Assembly (NCBI RefSeq): GCF_003201285.1
Contig: NZ_QICS01000001.1
Span: 148,678-212,677, forward strand
Length of the DNA stretch: 64,000 bases
Direction of reading: 5' to 3'
DNA from: Lachnotalea glycerini
Lineage (GTDB): Bacteria > Bacillota > Clostridia > Lachnospirales > Lachnospiraceae
This document shows, one piece after another, positions 17,901 to 26,242 of this stretch. Each line of letters starts with the position of its first letter. The first letter of the stretch is position 1. The position numbers and the translations under genes were made by a program. A model generated the notes under the pieces. The model was given only the letters and a program-made list of their open reading frames with translations. It had not been told where the DNA came from and did not search any database.

Positions 17901-18001
17901 TTGAACCAGGACAGGCGATCATTATCGGATTTACGGTGTCTTCTCGTGAAGAAGCATGTGAACCTACCAATTTCATTTTAAATAATATTACAAAAAAATA
18001 A
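14894..18001 (+). CDS. Secreted VWA - LCAT-like lipase/acyltransferase - CBM2-like multidomain protein
   Basis: A 1035-residue exported protein. Residues 1 to about 33 form a signal peptide, followed by an acidic linker (EEAEEDLEALLGEEE). A von Willebrand factor A domain (about 78-275) has an intact metal site: Asp84-x-Ser86-x-Ser88 in DASGSM, and LTDGLP. An alpha/beta hydrolase of the LCAT/PGAP1-like type follows (about 283-660), with the oxyanion region IIIVPGEMGSQLY and nucleophile Ser423 in AHSMGG, an Ala replacing the first Gly of GxSxG. Two tandem beta-sandwich repeats close the protein (about 840-935 and 940-1033), each with the CBM2-like NKTDETIHDW/NKTEETIEDW and PGETVSFV/PGQAIIIGF signatures. 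No sortase motif or lipobox. It probably acts on ester or lipid substrates near plant cell walls; that is inference. Confidence 0.85.
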   Translation: MKKGMKKIISFILTLSLLLSFSLTNNDSVVHAKTEEAEEDLEALLGEEEYECENIGFDDDSIAAQTASSDIESDTIRDTVLILDASGSMNGTPVSTMKSAAVKFCNTVLEASGANRVAIVVYGSDVKGRMNFSSDLSQLTTFIESIGASGGTNITSALIAAKSIMDSYSSADAIKNMLILTDGLPQSGLSQANGKYNSIGPKYSYPYANYAYKYYVDNLQDNYNVYALGFFHSISSSYLPFVKQFLSDIQNKGYYQVTNADELEFTFGDIAEEITKPETDCPIIIVPGEMGSQLYSDTEKVWDPSLLQVINPLFRLDDYLSINKVLNVHNYDYDANGQATPVNQALLSEGSREYGATSLYKNLVDGIIDKFTDTKGNHIRNVYFYSYDFRYGNTDSAKGLSQYISDILADNPEFKQVDIVAHSMGGLVTSSYVKNYGSEKIRKVITAGTPFEGAPKWQTSVLTYQVLDNFLADLALVSLGGLTKSCKASFPAFAELAPTESYFKANDTLFTQYSGKLERVGFLKWNKIFNSLDLDSYHAINRIIFNDNYDKALSFYKDIKNDAGYDALADLDDSYFAIGINQKTISGIVFNSATTLSSLSVDDLVYETKGDGIVPYDSSTMIKQLESLPNGRVSYFSTSHTGLIAKNTSDENSVKAFDWILDILSTGSSKVANDPVKPKGHLVIRIACPVDVNITKNGETLSSDSNDIQNQTSYGVLDLIGENGDIKMLCLDDAADYNIIMNGTGKGTMDYSIRYFDSEDQLVNEYKFTDLPITEDTVITTGSDQSDMALHIDENNDGIVDYDFSSGNYLGHGTMEKISDTSYVYNSDIMEVKYEITDQYDNIYHVNTSIKNKTDETIHDWILAFDSTDKIDKIWDGIIDENKDGTVIRNAKYNQDIKPGETVSFVYMSTFTDKINIPTYFYLLNQLTSSDINSYQATYQIDSDWTTGYNASVILTNKTEETIEDWRVEFDFTDKIDDVWGAKLVSSEDGHYVLENEEFKQNIEPGQAIIIGFTVSSREEACEPTNFILNNITKK

Positions 18002-18015
18002 TAGTAAAAATTTTG

Positions 18016-18050
18016 CCAGCCATACACATAATTGTGTATGGCTGGATTTC
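18016..18050 (+). terminator. Terminator-like hairpin after the VWA-lipase gene
   Basis: A perfect 13-bp stem, CCAGCCATACACA (18016-18028) with its complement at 18033-18045, closed by TAAT. The following ATTTCTAT is a weak T tract, but stem strength and position support termination. Confidence 0.75.
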
Positions 18051-18223
18051 TATCTAAACATTACTTGTTCATCTTGAATATATATGATACAATTTCTTCA
18101 ATAATTTATTTTTAAATTCATATTATTTATATAATAGTTTAAATAATTTAGTGAGAAAGAGTATTGAGAATAACCGATTTAAATTTAATATTAACAAAAG
18201 ACAATGAAACAGGAGGTTATCGA

Positions 18224-18583
18224 ATGGGATGTTTAGGTAATATTATTTGGTGTATATGCGGGGGGTTTATAACCTGCCTTAGCTGGTTGCTGGCAGGTGC
18301 TTTATGGTGTATTACGATTGTTGGTATTCCAATTGGGGTTCAGTGCTTTAAAATTGCAGGATTGGTTTTATTCCCCTTTGGGAAAGAAGTAGATTACGGC
18401 GGAGGAATTGGATCATTTATATTAAATATACTTTGGATTGTTTTTTCAGGAGTGCCTCTTGCCATTGAATCAGCCTTTTGGGGTGTGATTTGCTGTATTA
18501 CGATTGTTGGTATTCCATTTGGGCTACAGCATTTTAAAATAGCAAAGCTGGCATTAATGCCTTTTGGTACCAGAGTTTATTAA
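18224..18583 (+). CDS. YccF-domain inner membrane protein
   Basis: A 119-residue membrane protein made of two copies of the same unit: CITIVGIPIGVQCFKIAGL then PFGKEV in the first half, CITIVGIPFGLQHFKIAKL then PFGTRV in the second. This internal duplication and the length are characteristic of the YccF (DUF307) family, whose function is not established. About four hydrophobic segments are present. The start at 18224 follows AGGAGG; a longer in-frame version from 18164 lacks a ribosome site. It has its own terminator at 18705. Confidence 0.92.
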   Translation: MGCLGNIIWCICGGFITCLSWLLAGALWCITIVGIPIGVQCFKIAGLVLFPFGKEVDYGGGIGSFILNILWIVFSGVPLAIESAFWGVICCITIVGIPFGLQHFKIAKLALMPFGTRVY

Positions 18584-18704
18584 ACATTTAAAACTTCACA
18601 AATAATATGGTAACAAAACGATTAAATTAGGAATAATAGATAAAAATGTCAAAATTACTCAAATAATCTTGAAAAAACATATTTTTAGGAATAGTATAAG
18701 ATAA

Positions 18705-18741
18705 TAGATGCTTTAATCTTGGGATTGAGGCGTCTATTTTT
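18705..18741 (+). terminator. Terminator of the YccF gene
   Basis: A 14-bp stem (18705-18718 with 18723-18736) including G-T pairs, a 4-base loop and TTTTT. It lies about 120 bases after the stop codon and just before the SulP gene. Confidence 0.75.
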
Positions 18742-18766
18742 AAGTTAATGGAGGTTCATTTTAAAA

Positions 18767-20425
18767 ATGGAAAAAATAAAACCCAAATTGTTTTCAGTGA
18801 TGAAAACCTATACAAAGGAGCAGTTTGTCAAGGATGTGATTGCCGGTATCATTGTTGCCATTATTGCATTACCTTTATCTATTGCTCTGGCGCTTGCTTC
18901 AGGGGTAGGGCCTGAACAAGGATTGTATACTGCGATTACAGCAGGATTTGTAATATCGTTTCTGGGAGGAAGCCGTGTTCAGATTGCAGGACCAACTGCG
19001 GCATTTGCTACCATTGTGGCAGGAGTTGTAGCCAGAACAGGAATGGAGGGACTCATTGCTGCGACGATTTTAGCCGGTATTATTTTAATCATAATGGGAT
19101 TATTAAGATTTGGAAGTCTGATTAAATTTATACCTTATACGATTACAACGGGTTTTACATCGGGTATAGCAGTGACTATATTCATTGGACAGGTGAAAGA
19201 CTTTTTAGGACTAAAGTTTAAAACTGCGCCGGTCGAAACAATGGATAAGCTAAATGCCTGTATAACAAGCATAAAGACAGTAAATTATCAGGCTTTAATC
19301 ATTGGATGCATCAGTATTTGCATTTTGATTGTATGGCCAAAAGTAAGTCAGAAGATTCCTGGCTCTTTAATAGCAGTTATTGTATCTAGTGTATTGGTAA
19401 AATTATTGAATATGGATGTTAATACCATAGGTTCACTTTATGAAATTAGTAATAAGCTGCCAAGTTTGATGGTACCTCATATGACTTTTGCAACCATTAA
19501 GAATGTGCTTCCGGATGCATTTACAATTGCAGTGCTGGCAGGGATTGAATCTCTTTTATCTTGCGTGGTTGCAGATGGCATGATTGGGAGTAAGCATCGA
19601 TCTAATATGGAACTGATTGCACAGGGTACAGGAAATATTGTTTCGGCGTTGTTTGGAGGTATTCCGGCAACAGGTGCAATAGCAAGAACAGCGGCAAATG
19701 TAAAAAACGGAGGACGTACTCCAATTGCCGGAATGGTACATGCTGTTACGCTGGTTCTTATTTTGGTTGTTTTAATGCCTTATGCAGCTTTGATACCAAT
19801 GCCTGCAATCGCTTCGATACTATTTCTTGTTGCTTATAATATGAGTGAATGGAGAACGTTTGCACAATTAGTTAAAACTGCTCCAAAGAGTGATATTATC
19901 GTTTTAATAACCACCTTTGCATTGACTATTATATTTGACTTGGTAGTAGCTATAGAAATTGGAATTGTTCTGGCTGCCTTACTATTTATGAAGAGAATGT
20001 CAGAGGTTACAATGGTTGATAGCTGGAAATACATCGAGGACAGCGAAGAAGAAGAAAATGATCCGGATAGTATTCAGTTGAGAAAAGTTCCAAAGAATAC
20101 GCTCGTATATGAAATTGTAGGACCAATGTTTTTTGCGGCAGCAAATAAATTCATAAACATCCCTACGGATCAATCGATTAATGCCATTATTTTACGAATG
20201 AAGGGTGTGCCGGCATTAGATGCCACAGCGCTTAGAATGCTTCAGGATATACATAAAAAATGTACCAAAAATAATATTACTTTAATATTTTCACATGTAC
20301 AAAATCAGCCTATGTCAGTTATGGCTAAAGCGGGTTTTGATAAATTAATTCAACAAGAAAATTTTTGTGAAAATATAGATACCGCATTAAAAAGAGCAGA
20401 AATGCTAAGCAAAAGCTATATGTAG
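18767..20425 (+). CDS. SulP-family inorganic anion transporter with STAS domain
   Basis: A 552-residue SLC26/SulP permease. After a short cytoplasmic start comes the membrane domain with the family signature ALPLSIALALASGVGPEQGL near residues 35-54, AGPTAAFATIVAG and GGIPATGAIARTAANV in the substrate-binding core, and about 10-14 hydrophobic helices. Residues about 440-545 are the cytoplasmic STAS domain (ILRMKGVPALDATALRML). Family members carry sulfate, bicarbonate or other anions; no carbonic anhydrase or sulfate-assimilation gene is adjacent to decide. GGAGG lies 12 bases before the ATG, slightly far. Confidence 0.94.
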   Translation: MEKIKPKLFSVMKTYTKEQFVKDVIAGIIVAIIALPLSIALALASGVGPEQGLYTAITAGFVISFLGGSRVQIAGPTAAFATIVAGVVARTGMEGLIAATILAGIILIIMGLLRFGSLIKFIPYTITTGFTSGIAVTIFIGQVKDFLGLKFKTAPVETMDKLNACITSIKTVNYQALIIGCISICILIVWPKVSQKIPGSLIAVIVSSVLVKLLNMDVNTIGSLYEISNKLPSLMVPHMTFATIKNVLPDAFTIAVLAGIESLLSCVVADGMIGSKHRSNMELIAQGTGNIVSALFGGIPATGAIARTAANVKNGGRTPIAGMVHAVTLVLILVVLMPYAALIPMPAIASILFLVAYNMSEWRTFAQLVKTAPKSDIIVLITTFALTIIFDLVVAIEIGIVLAALLFMKRMSEVTMVDSWKYIEDSEEEENDPDSIQLRKVPKNTLVYEIVGPMFFAAANKFINIPTDQSINAIILRMKGVPALDATALRMLQDIHKKCTKNNITLIFSHVQNQPMSVMAKAGFDKLIQQENFCENIDTALKRAEMLSKSYM

Positions 20426-20495
20426 AGATTGAGGAAAGATGTACTATTTCTTATAACCTACTTGCAAGTGAAAATGAATTAAGATAAAATGGATA

Positions 20496-20534
20496 GGGAC
20501 GTAGACAATTAGAATATTCTAATCGTTGCGTCCC
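20496..20534 (+). terminator. Hairpin between the SulP gene and mutS
   Basis: GGGACG..ATTAGAAT pairs with ATTCTAAT..CGTCCC across 20496-20534 with a small internal loop. The T tract after it is short (CTTAAAA), so it is a weak terminator or a processed leader of mutS. Confidence 0.5.
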
Positions 20535-20579
20535 TTAAAAGTTAGGTTATATAATTTTAGATAGAAAGAGGAAGATATA

Positions 20580-23225
20580 GTGGCGGAATTAACTCCAATG
20601 ATGAAGCAATATTTAGAGACGAAATCGCAATATAAGGATTGCATTCTATTTTATAGATTAGGTGATTTTTATGAAATGTTTTTTGAGGATGCAATTACAG
20701 CAGCAAGAGAACTTGAGATTACGTTAACCGGTAAGGATTGTGGCTTAGAAGAGCGTGCACCGATGTGTGGGGTACCGCATCATGCATTAGATGGCTATTT
20801 AAATAAATTGGTATCGAAAGGCTATAAAGTGGCAATTGGCGAGCAGGTAGAGGATCCAAAGACTGCAAAGGGAATCGTAAAGCGAGAGGTAATTCGAATC
20901 GTAACACCGGGAACTAACTTAAATACACAAGCCCTTGATGAAACCAAGAATAATTACATCATGTGTATTGTCTATATGGAAGATCAATATGGCATATCAA
21001 TAGCAGATGTTACAACGGGAGACTATCTTGTAACGGAAGTAGATACGTCACGAAAATTAATTGATGAAATTAATAAATTTTTGCCTTCTGAGATTATCTG
21101 CAACAATTCTTTCTACGTAAGCGGAATTGACATAGAGGATATGAAGAACCGTCTGGGAATTACGATTTATTCACTGGATTCCTGGTATTTTGAAGATGAT
21201 TTATGTAAGAAGTCATTAATGGAGCATTTCAAAGCAGGCTCCTTACATGCTATTGGGCTAGAGGATTACGATTGCGGAGTGATAAGTGCCGGAGCGCTGT
21301 TACAATATTTATTTGAAACGCAGAAAACCTCCCTGTCACATTTAACATCAATTAAACCTTATTCAACGGGTAAATTTATGTTAATTGACAGCTCTACAAG
21401 AAGAAATCTCGAACTTGTGGAAACCCTAAGAGAAAAAAATAAACGAGGTTCTCTTTTATGGGTGCTTGATAAGACAGAAACGGCAATGGGAGCCAGATTG
21501 CTTCGAAGCTACATAGAACAGCCATTGATTGATAAAGATGAAATTGAAAATAGATTGGATGCAATTGAAGAATTAAACAAAAATGCGATATCCAGAGAAG
21601 AAATTAAAGAATATTTAAAACCGATTTATGATTTAGAACGTCTCATTAGTAAAATAAGCTATAAATCAGCAAATCCAAGAGACTTAATTGCTTTTTCAAG
21701 TTCACTGTCTATGCTGCCTTATATAAAATATATTATGGGGACGCTAAAGACTCCGTTGTTAGTCGAAATCTATGAGGAACTAGATACCTTAGAGGATATC
21801 TTCTCTTTCATTGATCGTGCAATTGCAGAAGAGCCTCCGATTGCAATCAAGGAAGGCGGAATCTTTAAGGAAGGTTTTCATGAGGAAATTGATAAATATC
21901 GGCATGCAAAGACAGAAGGAAAATCCTGGCTTGCTGATTTAGAGGCAAAGGAGCGGGAACGAACAGGAATTAAGGGACTTAAGATTAAATACAATAAAGT
22001 ATTTGGCTATTACCTTGAGGTTACAAATTCCTATAAGGATTTAGTACCTGATGACTATACCAGAAAACAAACATTAGCCAATGCAGAACGTTATATAACT
22101 CCTGAATTAAAGGAATTAGAGGATATTATACTGGGAGCGGAGGATAAGTTGTTTTCTCTTGAGTACGATTTATTTAGTGAACTGAGGGATCAAATTGCAA
22201 ATGAGGTAATTCGAATTCAGGCAACTGCTAAAGCAATCGCTAAGATAGATGTATTTACTTCACTTGCACTTGTGGCAGAGAGAGGAAATTATTGCCGGCC
22301 ATCTATTAACAGCAAGGGGGATATTGATATTAAAAATGGGCGTCACCCCGTTGTTGAGAAGATGATTAGCAATGATATGTTTATTCCAAATGATACCTAC
22401 TTAAACAATACCAATAAACGAATATCCATTATTACAGGTCCCAATATGGCCGGTAAATCTACCTATATGAGACAGACAGCTTTAATTGTCTTGATGGCTC
22501 AAATTGGCAGCTTTGTGCCTGCAAGCTCTGCAAAAATTGGAATCGTGGATAGGATATTTACAAGAGTCGGCGCATCGGATGATTTGGCATCTGGGCAGAG
22601 CACTTTCATGGTAGAAATGACAGAGGTTGCCAACATTTTAAGAAATGCTACTTCAAACAGTTTATTGATACTTGATGAAATAGGAAGAGGTACCAGTACC
22701 TTTGACGGCCTTAGCATCGCATGGGCAGTGGTAGAACATATCAGTAATCCAAGGCTTTTAGGAGCGAAAACGCTTTTCGCTACACACTACCATGAACTTA
22801 CGGAGTTAGAGGGTAAGCTTGACAGTGTAAATAACTATTGCATTGCAGTAAAGGAGCAAGGAGAAGACATTGTCTTTCTTCGCAAAATTGTAAAAGGCGG
22901 AGCAGATAACAGTTACGGTATTCAGGTAGCAAAGCTGGCAGGAGTACCTGAGAGTGTCATTGCAAGAGCCAAAGAGATTGTTAGTGAACTAAATGATGCC
23001 GATATCACCGCAAAGGTAAAGAATATCGCCGTAGACAATAATTTGAAAAAGCCTAAGTCAACAAAGCTTGACGAAGTTGATTTGGAACAAATGTCTTTAT
23101 TTGATACAGTAAAAGATGATGATATCTTAGAGGAATTGAAGGGTATAGATCTTTCAAATCTCACTCCAATTGATGCTCTCAATACACTTTACAAACTGCA
23201 AAATAAGATTAAAAACAGGTGGTGA
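20580..23225 (+). CDS. mutS: DNA mismatch repair protein MutS
   Basis: An 881-residue MutS that binds mismatches and starts repair with MutL. The N-terminal mismatch-contact motif FYRLGDFYEMF (Phe-x-Glu wedge) is present near residue 25. The ATPase domain has Walker A GPNMAGKST at about 621-628, Walker B LLILDEIGRGTST and ATHYHEL. The C-terminal tail has a beta-clamp-type LEQMSLFD peptide. Translation begins at GTG 20580, preceded by AGAGGAAG; no better ATG is close. It lies six bases upstream of mutL, and miaA follows, so the three are co-transcribed. Confidence 0.98.
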   Translation: MAELTPMMKQYLETKSQYKDCILFYRLGDFYEMFFEDAITAARELEITLTGKDCGLEERAPMCGVPHHALDGYLNKLVSKGYKVAIGEQVEDPKTAKGIVKREVIRIVTPGTNLNTQALDETKNNYIMCIVYMEDQYGISIADVTTGDYLVTEVDTSRKLIDEINKFLPSEIICNNSFYVSGIDIEDMKNRLGITIYSLDSWYFEDDLCKKSLMEHFKAGSLHAIGLEDYDCGVISAGALLQYLFETQKTSLSHLTSIKPYSTGKFMLIDSSTRRNLELVETLREKNKRGSLLWVLDKTETAMGARLLRSYIEQPLIDKDEIENRLDAIEELNKNAISREEIKEYLKPIYDLERLISKISYKSANPRDLIAFSSSLSMLPYIKYIMGTLKTPLLVEIYEELDTLEDIFSFIDRAIAEEPPIAIKEGGIFKEGFHEEIDKYRHAKTEGKSWLADLEAKERERTGIKGLKIKYNKVFGYYLEVTNSYKDLVPDDYTRKQTLANAERYITPELKELEDIILGAEDKLFSLEYDLFSELRDQIANEVIRIQATAKAIAKIDVFTSLALVAERGNYCRPSINSKGDIDIKNGRHPVVEKMISNDMFIPNDTYLNNTNKRISIITGPNMAGKSTYMRQTALIVLMAQIGSFVPASSAKIGIVDRIFTRVGASDDLASGQSTFMVEMTEVANILRNATSNSLLILDEIGRGTSTFDGLSIAWAVVEHISNPRLLGAKTLFATHYHELTELEGKLDSVNNYCIAVKEQGEDIVFLRKIVKGGADNSYGIQVAKLAGVPESVIARAKEIVSELNDADITAKVKNIAVDNNLKKPKSTKLDEVDLEQMSLFDTVKDDDILEELKGIDLSNLTPIDALNTLYKLQNKIKNRW

Positions 23226-23231
23226 TGAAAA

Positions 23232-25235
23232 ATGCCAAATATAGCTCTATTGGATCAAAATACAATTGATAAAATAGCAGCGGGAGAAGTCATAGAAAGG
23301 CCATCTTCCGTTGTTAAGGAATTAGTGGAAAATGCGATAGATGCAAATGCAACTGCGATTACGGTAGAAATAAAGGAAGGTGGAATTAGCTTTATCCGAA
23401 TTACTGATAATGGTTGTGGAATTCCAAGGGAGGAAGCAGCACTTGCTTTTTTAAGACATTCAACCAGTAAAATTAAGCGTGTAGAGGATTTACTTTGTGT
23501 GGCTTCTTTGGGGTTTCGTGGTGAGGCGCTTTCAAGTATAGCTGCGGTTTCACAGGTAGAATTGATTACAAAGACAAAGGAAAGCTTAATGGGAATTCGA
23601 TATATTATCGAAGGTGGAGCAGAAAAAGAACTAGAAGATATTGGAGCACCAGAGGGAACCACTTTTTTGGTTCGAAAGCTCTTTTATAACACTCCGGCCA
23701 GAAGAAAATTTTTGAAATCAGCGGTTACGGAAGCTTCTTATATTAATGATTTGGTTGAAAGACTGGCGCTATCACATCCTGATATTTCCTTTAAATTCAT
23801 TAATAATAATCAAACCAAAATACATACATCAGGTAATACCAACTTAAAAGACATTATTTATAATGTATATGGCAGAGAGATCGCAGGTAATCTAATTGAA
23901 CTTAATACCGAAATGGAAGGTGTAAAAATTACTGGATTTATTGGTAAACCTGTAATTTCAAGAGGAAATCGTAATTACGAAAACTATTATGTAAATGCAA
24001 GATACGTAAAGAGCAATCTTATATCAAAAGCAATTGAAGAAGGTTATAAAACCTTTATGATGCAGCATAAATATCCCTTTACCGCACTTCATTTTACAAT
24101 CGATGGTGATTTACTAGATGTCAATGTTCATCCAACTAAAATGGAGCTGAGATTTAGCAATCAAGAAGAAATCTATCAATTTATTTTCCTCACCATTTCG
24201 GAGGGATTAACAAGACGTGAACTGATTCCCAAGGTTAGCCTTAGCAATGATGAAAATTCAAATGAAACTGTAAAACTTACGTCAGCACCCGAACCATTTG
24301 AAAAAAACAGACTTGGTTATAAAAATGATAATAAAAATGAAAATATAAATATAAATGTAAATAGGAACGAAAGTAAACAGGAATACAAAAATTTACAAAA
24401 AACGGTTATAGAAGCCTCTCATAAGCCCTTATCTAAAATAGATATGATGTTTAAAGAGGCAGCTAGCCCATATCCGGATACGAAAACTGATTTTATCCAA
24501 AATGCAAACCTAGATGTCAATAAAGAATTAATATCAACTAATAATGAAGAGGGAACAGAAAGAATCATAAGAGCAGATATTGAAGCTGGTGAGCCAATCG
24601 CTTCAAAAGCGGTTCAGCTTGATTTATTTGAAGATAAGCTGTTAACCAAGGAAGCAAAATATGAGCATAAAATGATTGGGCAAGTATTTGATACCTATTG
24701 GATTGTACAATATCATGATAAAATGTATTTAATTGACCAACATGCGGCTCATGAAAAGGTTTTATATGAGCGGATGGTTAAATCCTTAAAGAGCAAGGAG
24801 CATACATCTCAATTAATCAGTCCGCCAATCATATTGACTCTCTCTATGCAGGAAGAGGAGTTGGTGAAAAAGTACATGGACAGCTTTACAAGAATCGGCT
24901 TTGAAATTGAGTCATTTGGTGGTAAGGAATATTCTGTAAGAGCCGTTCCCGGAAATTTATTTTCCATTGCCCATAAGGATTTGCTGATTGAAATGATAGA
25001 CAGTCTGAGTGAGAATTTGACCGTATCTAATCCTGATATGATAGATGAAAAACTTGCTTCGATGTCTTGTAAAGCAGCCGTAAAGGGGAATAATAAATTA
25101 TCTGTCTTAGAAGCTACAGCATTAATAGATGAATTATTAACCTTGGATAATCCATATAACTGTCCACATGGACGTCCAACTATTATATCAATGACTAAAT
25201 CAGAATTAGAAAAAAAATTTAAACGTATTGTGTAG
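23232..25235 (+). CDS. mutL: DNA mismatch repair endonuclease MutL
   Basis: A 667-residue MutL. The N-terminal GHKL ATPase has KELVENAIDA, DNGCGI, FLRHSTSKI and GFRGEALSSI. After an Asn/Lys-rich, poorly conserved linker (about 340-470), the C-terminal dimerisation domain carries DQHAAHEKVLYE, the metal-dependent nicking-endonuclease motif of MutL proteins in organisms without MutH, and CPHGRP, a zinc-site motif. The enzyme should therefore nick the strand itself. It lies directly between mutS and miaA. Confidence 0.98.
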   Translation: MPNIALLDQNTIDKIAAGEVIERPSSVVKELVENAIDANATAITVEIKEGGISFIRITDNGCGIPREEAALAFLRHSTSKIKRVEDLLCVASLGFRGEALSSIAAVSQVELITKTKESLMGIRYIIEGGAEKELEDIGAPEGTTFLVRKLFYNTPARRKFLKSAVTEASYINDLVERLALSHPDISFKFINNNQTKIHTSGNTNLKDIIYNVYGREIAGNLIELNTEMEGVKITGFIGKPVISRGNRNYENYYVNARYVKSNLISKAIEEGYKTFMMQHKYPFTALHFTIDGDLLDVNVHPTKMELRFSNQEEIYQFIFLTISEGLTRRELIPKVSLSNDENSNETVKLTSAPEPFEKNRLGYKNDNKNENININVNRNESKQEYKNLQKTVIEASHKPLSKIDMMFKEAASPYPDTKTDFIQNANLDVNKELISTNNEEGTERIIRADIEAGEPIASKAVQLDLFEDKLLTKEAKYEHKMIGQVFDTYWIVQYHDKMYLIDQHAAHEKVLYERMVKSLKSKEHTSQLISPPIILTLSMQEEELVKKYMDSFTRIGFEIESFGGKEYSVRAVPGNLFSIAHKDLLIEMIDSLSENLTVSNPDMIDEKLASMSCKAAVKGNNKLSVLEATALIDELLTLDNPYNCPHGRPTIISMTKSELEKKFKRIV

Positions 25236-25243
25236 GTGATTAT

Positions 25244-26191
25244 TTGAAAAGACCACTCATTATATTAACAGGACCTACAGCAGTAGGCAAAACAGAGCTT
25301 TCTATATCCCTTGCAAAGGCAGTGAATGGAGAAATTATCTCTGCTGACTCTATGCAGGTGTATAAATACATGGATATTGGCTCTGCTAAAGTAACAAAGG
25401 AAGAAATGGATGGTGTAAAGCACTATCTGATTGATGAATTGGAGCCGGATGAAGAATTCAATGTGGTAAAATTTCAACAGTATGCCAAACGGTATATGAA
25501 AGAAATTTACGATAAGGGAAAGATTCCTATTCTCGTAGGAGGTACAGGCTTTTATATTCAGGCAATCCTTTATGACATTGATTTTACAGACACCATGGAA
25601 GACAGTGCGTACCGAAGAGAACTTGAGGCGTTGTCATTAGAAAAAGGAGCAATATATATTCATAATATGCTTAGGGAAGTAGATGAAGCATCTGCTTGTC
25701 AGATTCATTATAATAATATAAAAAGAGTAATCAGAGCTTTGGAATATTACAAGCAAACAGGTCAATGCATATCAAAACACAATGAGGAGCAAAGAACAAA
25801 AGAGTCACCCTATCAGTTCGCATATTTTGTTCTAAATGATGACAGGTTAGTTTTATATGACCGAATAAACACACGAATTGATCAAATGCTTTCTAATGGG
25901 CTGATTCAAGAAGTACAGACATTAAAGGAAAAGGGTTATACAAAGGATATGGTTTCCATGCAAGGACTCGGTTATAAGGAAATATTAAGCTATCTTGATG
26001 AGGAGCTTTCTTTTGAGGAGGCAATTTACATTCTGAAAAGAGATACCAGACATTTTGCTAAAAGACAACTTACTTGGTTTAAAAGAGAGTCGGATGTAAT
26101 TTGGCTTAATCTGCCAGAGTTTGCATATAATAAGGAATTGGTTCTGACCCAGATGCGAAACCTTATTCAAGAGAAAAATATAATTAAATAA
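25244..26191 (+). CDS. miaA: tRNA dimethylallyltransferase MiaA
   Basis: A 315-residue enzyme that adds dimethylallyl to A37 of tRNAs reading UNN codons. GPTAVGKTELS is the P-loop near residues 10-20, ISADSMQVYKYMDIGSAK the substrate-binding region, PILVGGTGFYIQAIL and DTRHFAKRQLTWF the other family signatures. The start codon is TTG at 25244, eight bases after the mutL stop; no alternative ATG gives the P-loop. The order mutS-mutL-miaA is common in clostridia. The hfq gene that often follows miaA is absent here. Confidence 0.97.
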   Translation: MKRPLIILTGPTAVGKTELSISLAKAVNGEIISADSMQVYKYMDIGSAKVTKEEMDGVKHYLIDELEPDEEFNVVKFQQYAKRYMKEIYDKGKIPILVGGTGFYIQAILYDIDFTDTMEDSAYRRELEALSLEKGAIYIHNMLREVDEASACQIHYNNIKRVIRALEYYKQTGQCISKHNEEQRTKESPYQFAYFVLNDDRLVLYDRINTRIDQMLSNGLIQEVQTLKEKGYTKDMVSMQGLGYKEILSYLDEELSFEEAIYILKRDTRHFAKRQLTWFKRESDVIWLNLPEFAYNKELVLTQMRNLIQEKNIIK

Positions 26192-26242
26192 TTAGGAAGG
26201 AATGCGGTGCTTTTACCAGCATCAACACCGTAATGATAGAAA

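Noticed and set aside
24300-24380. A/T-rich Asn/Lys codon run in mutL considered as a possible insertion
   Set aside because: It lies in the normally variable linker between the ATPase and endonuclease domains and keeps frame; such linkers vary in all MutL proteins.
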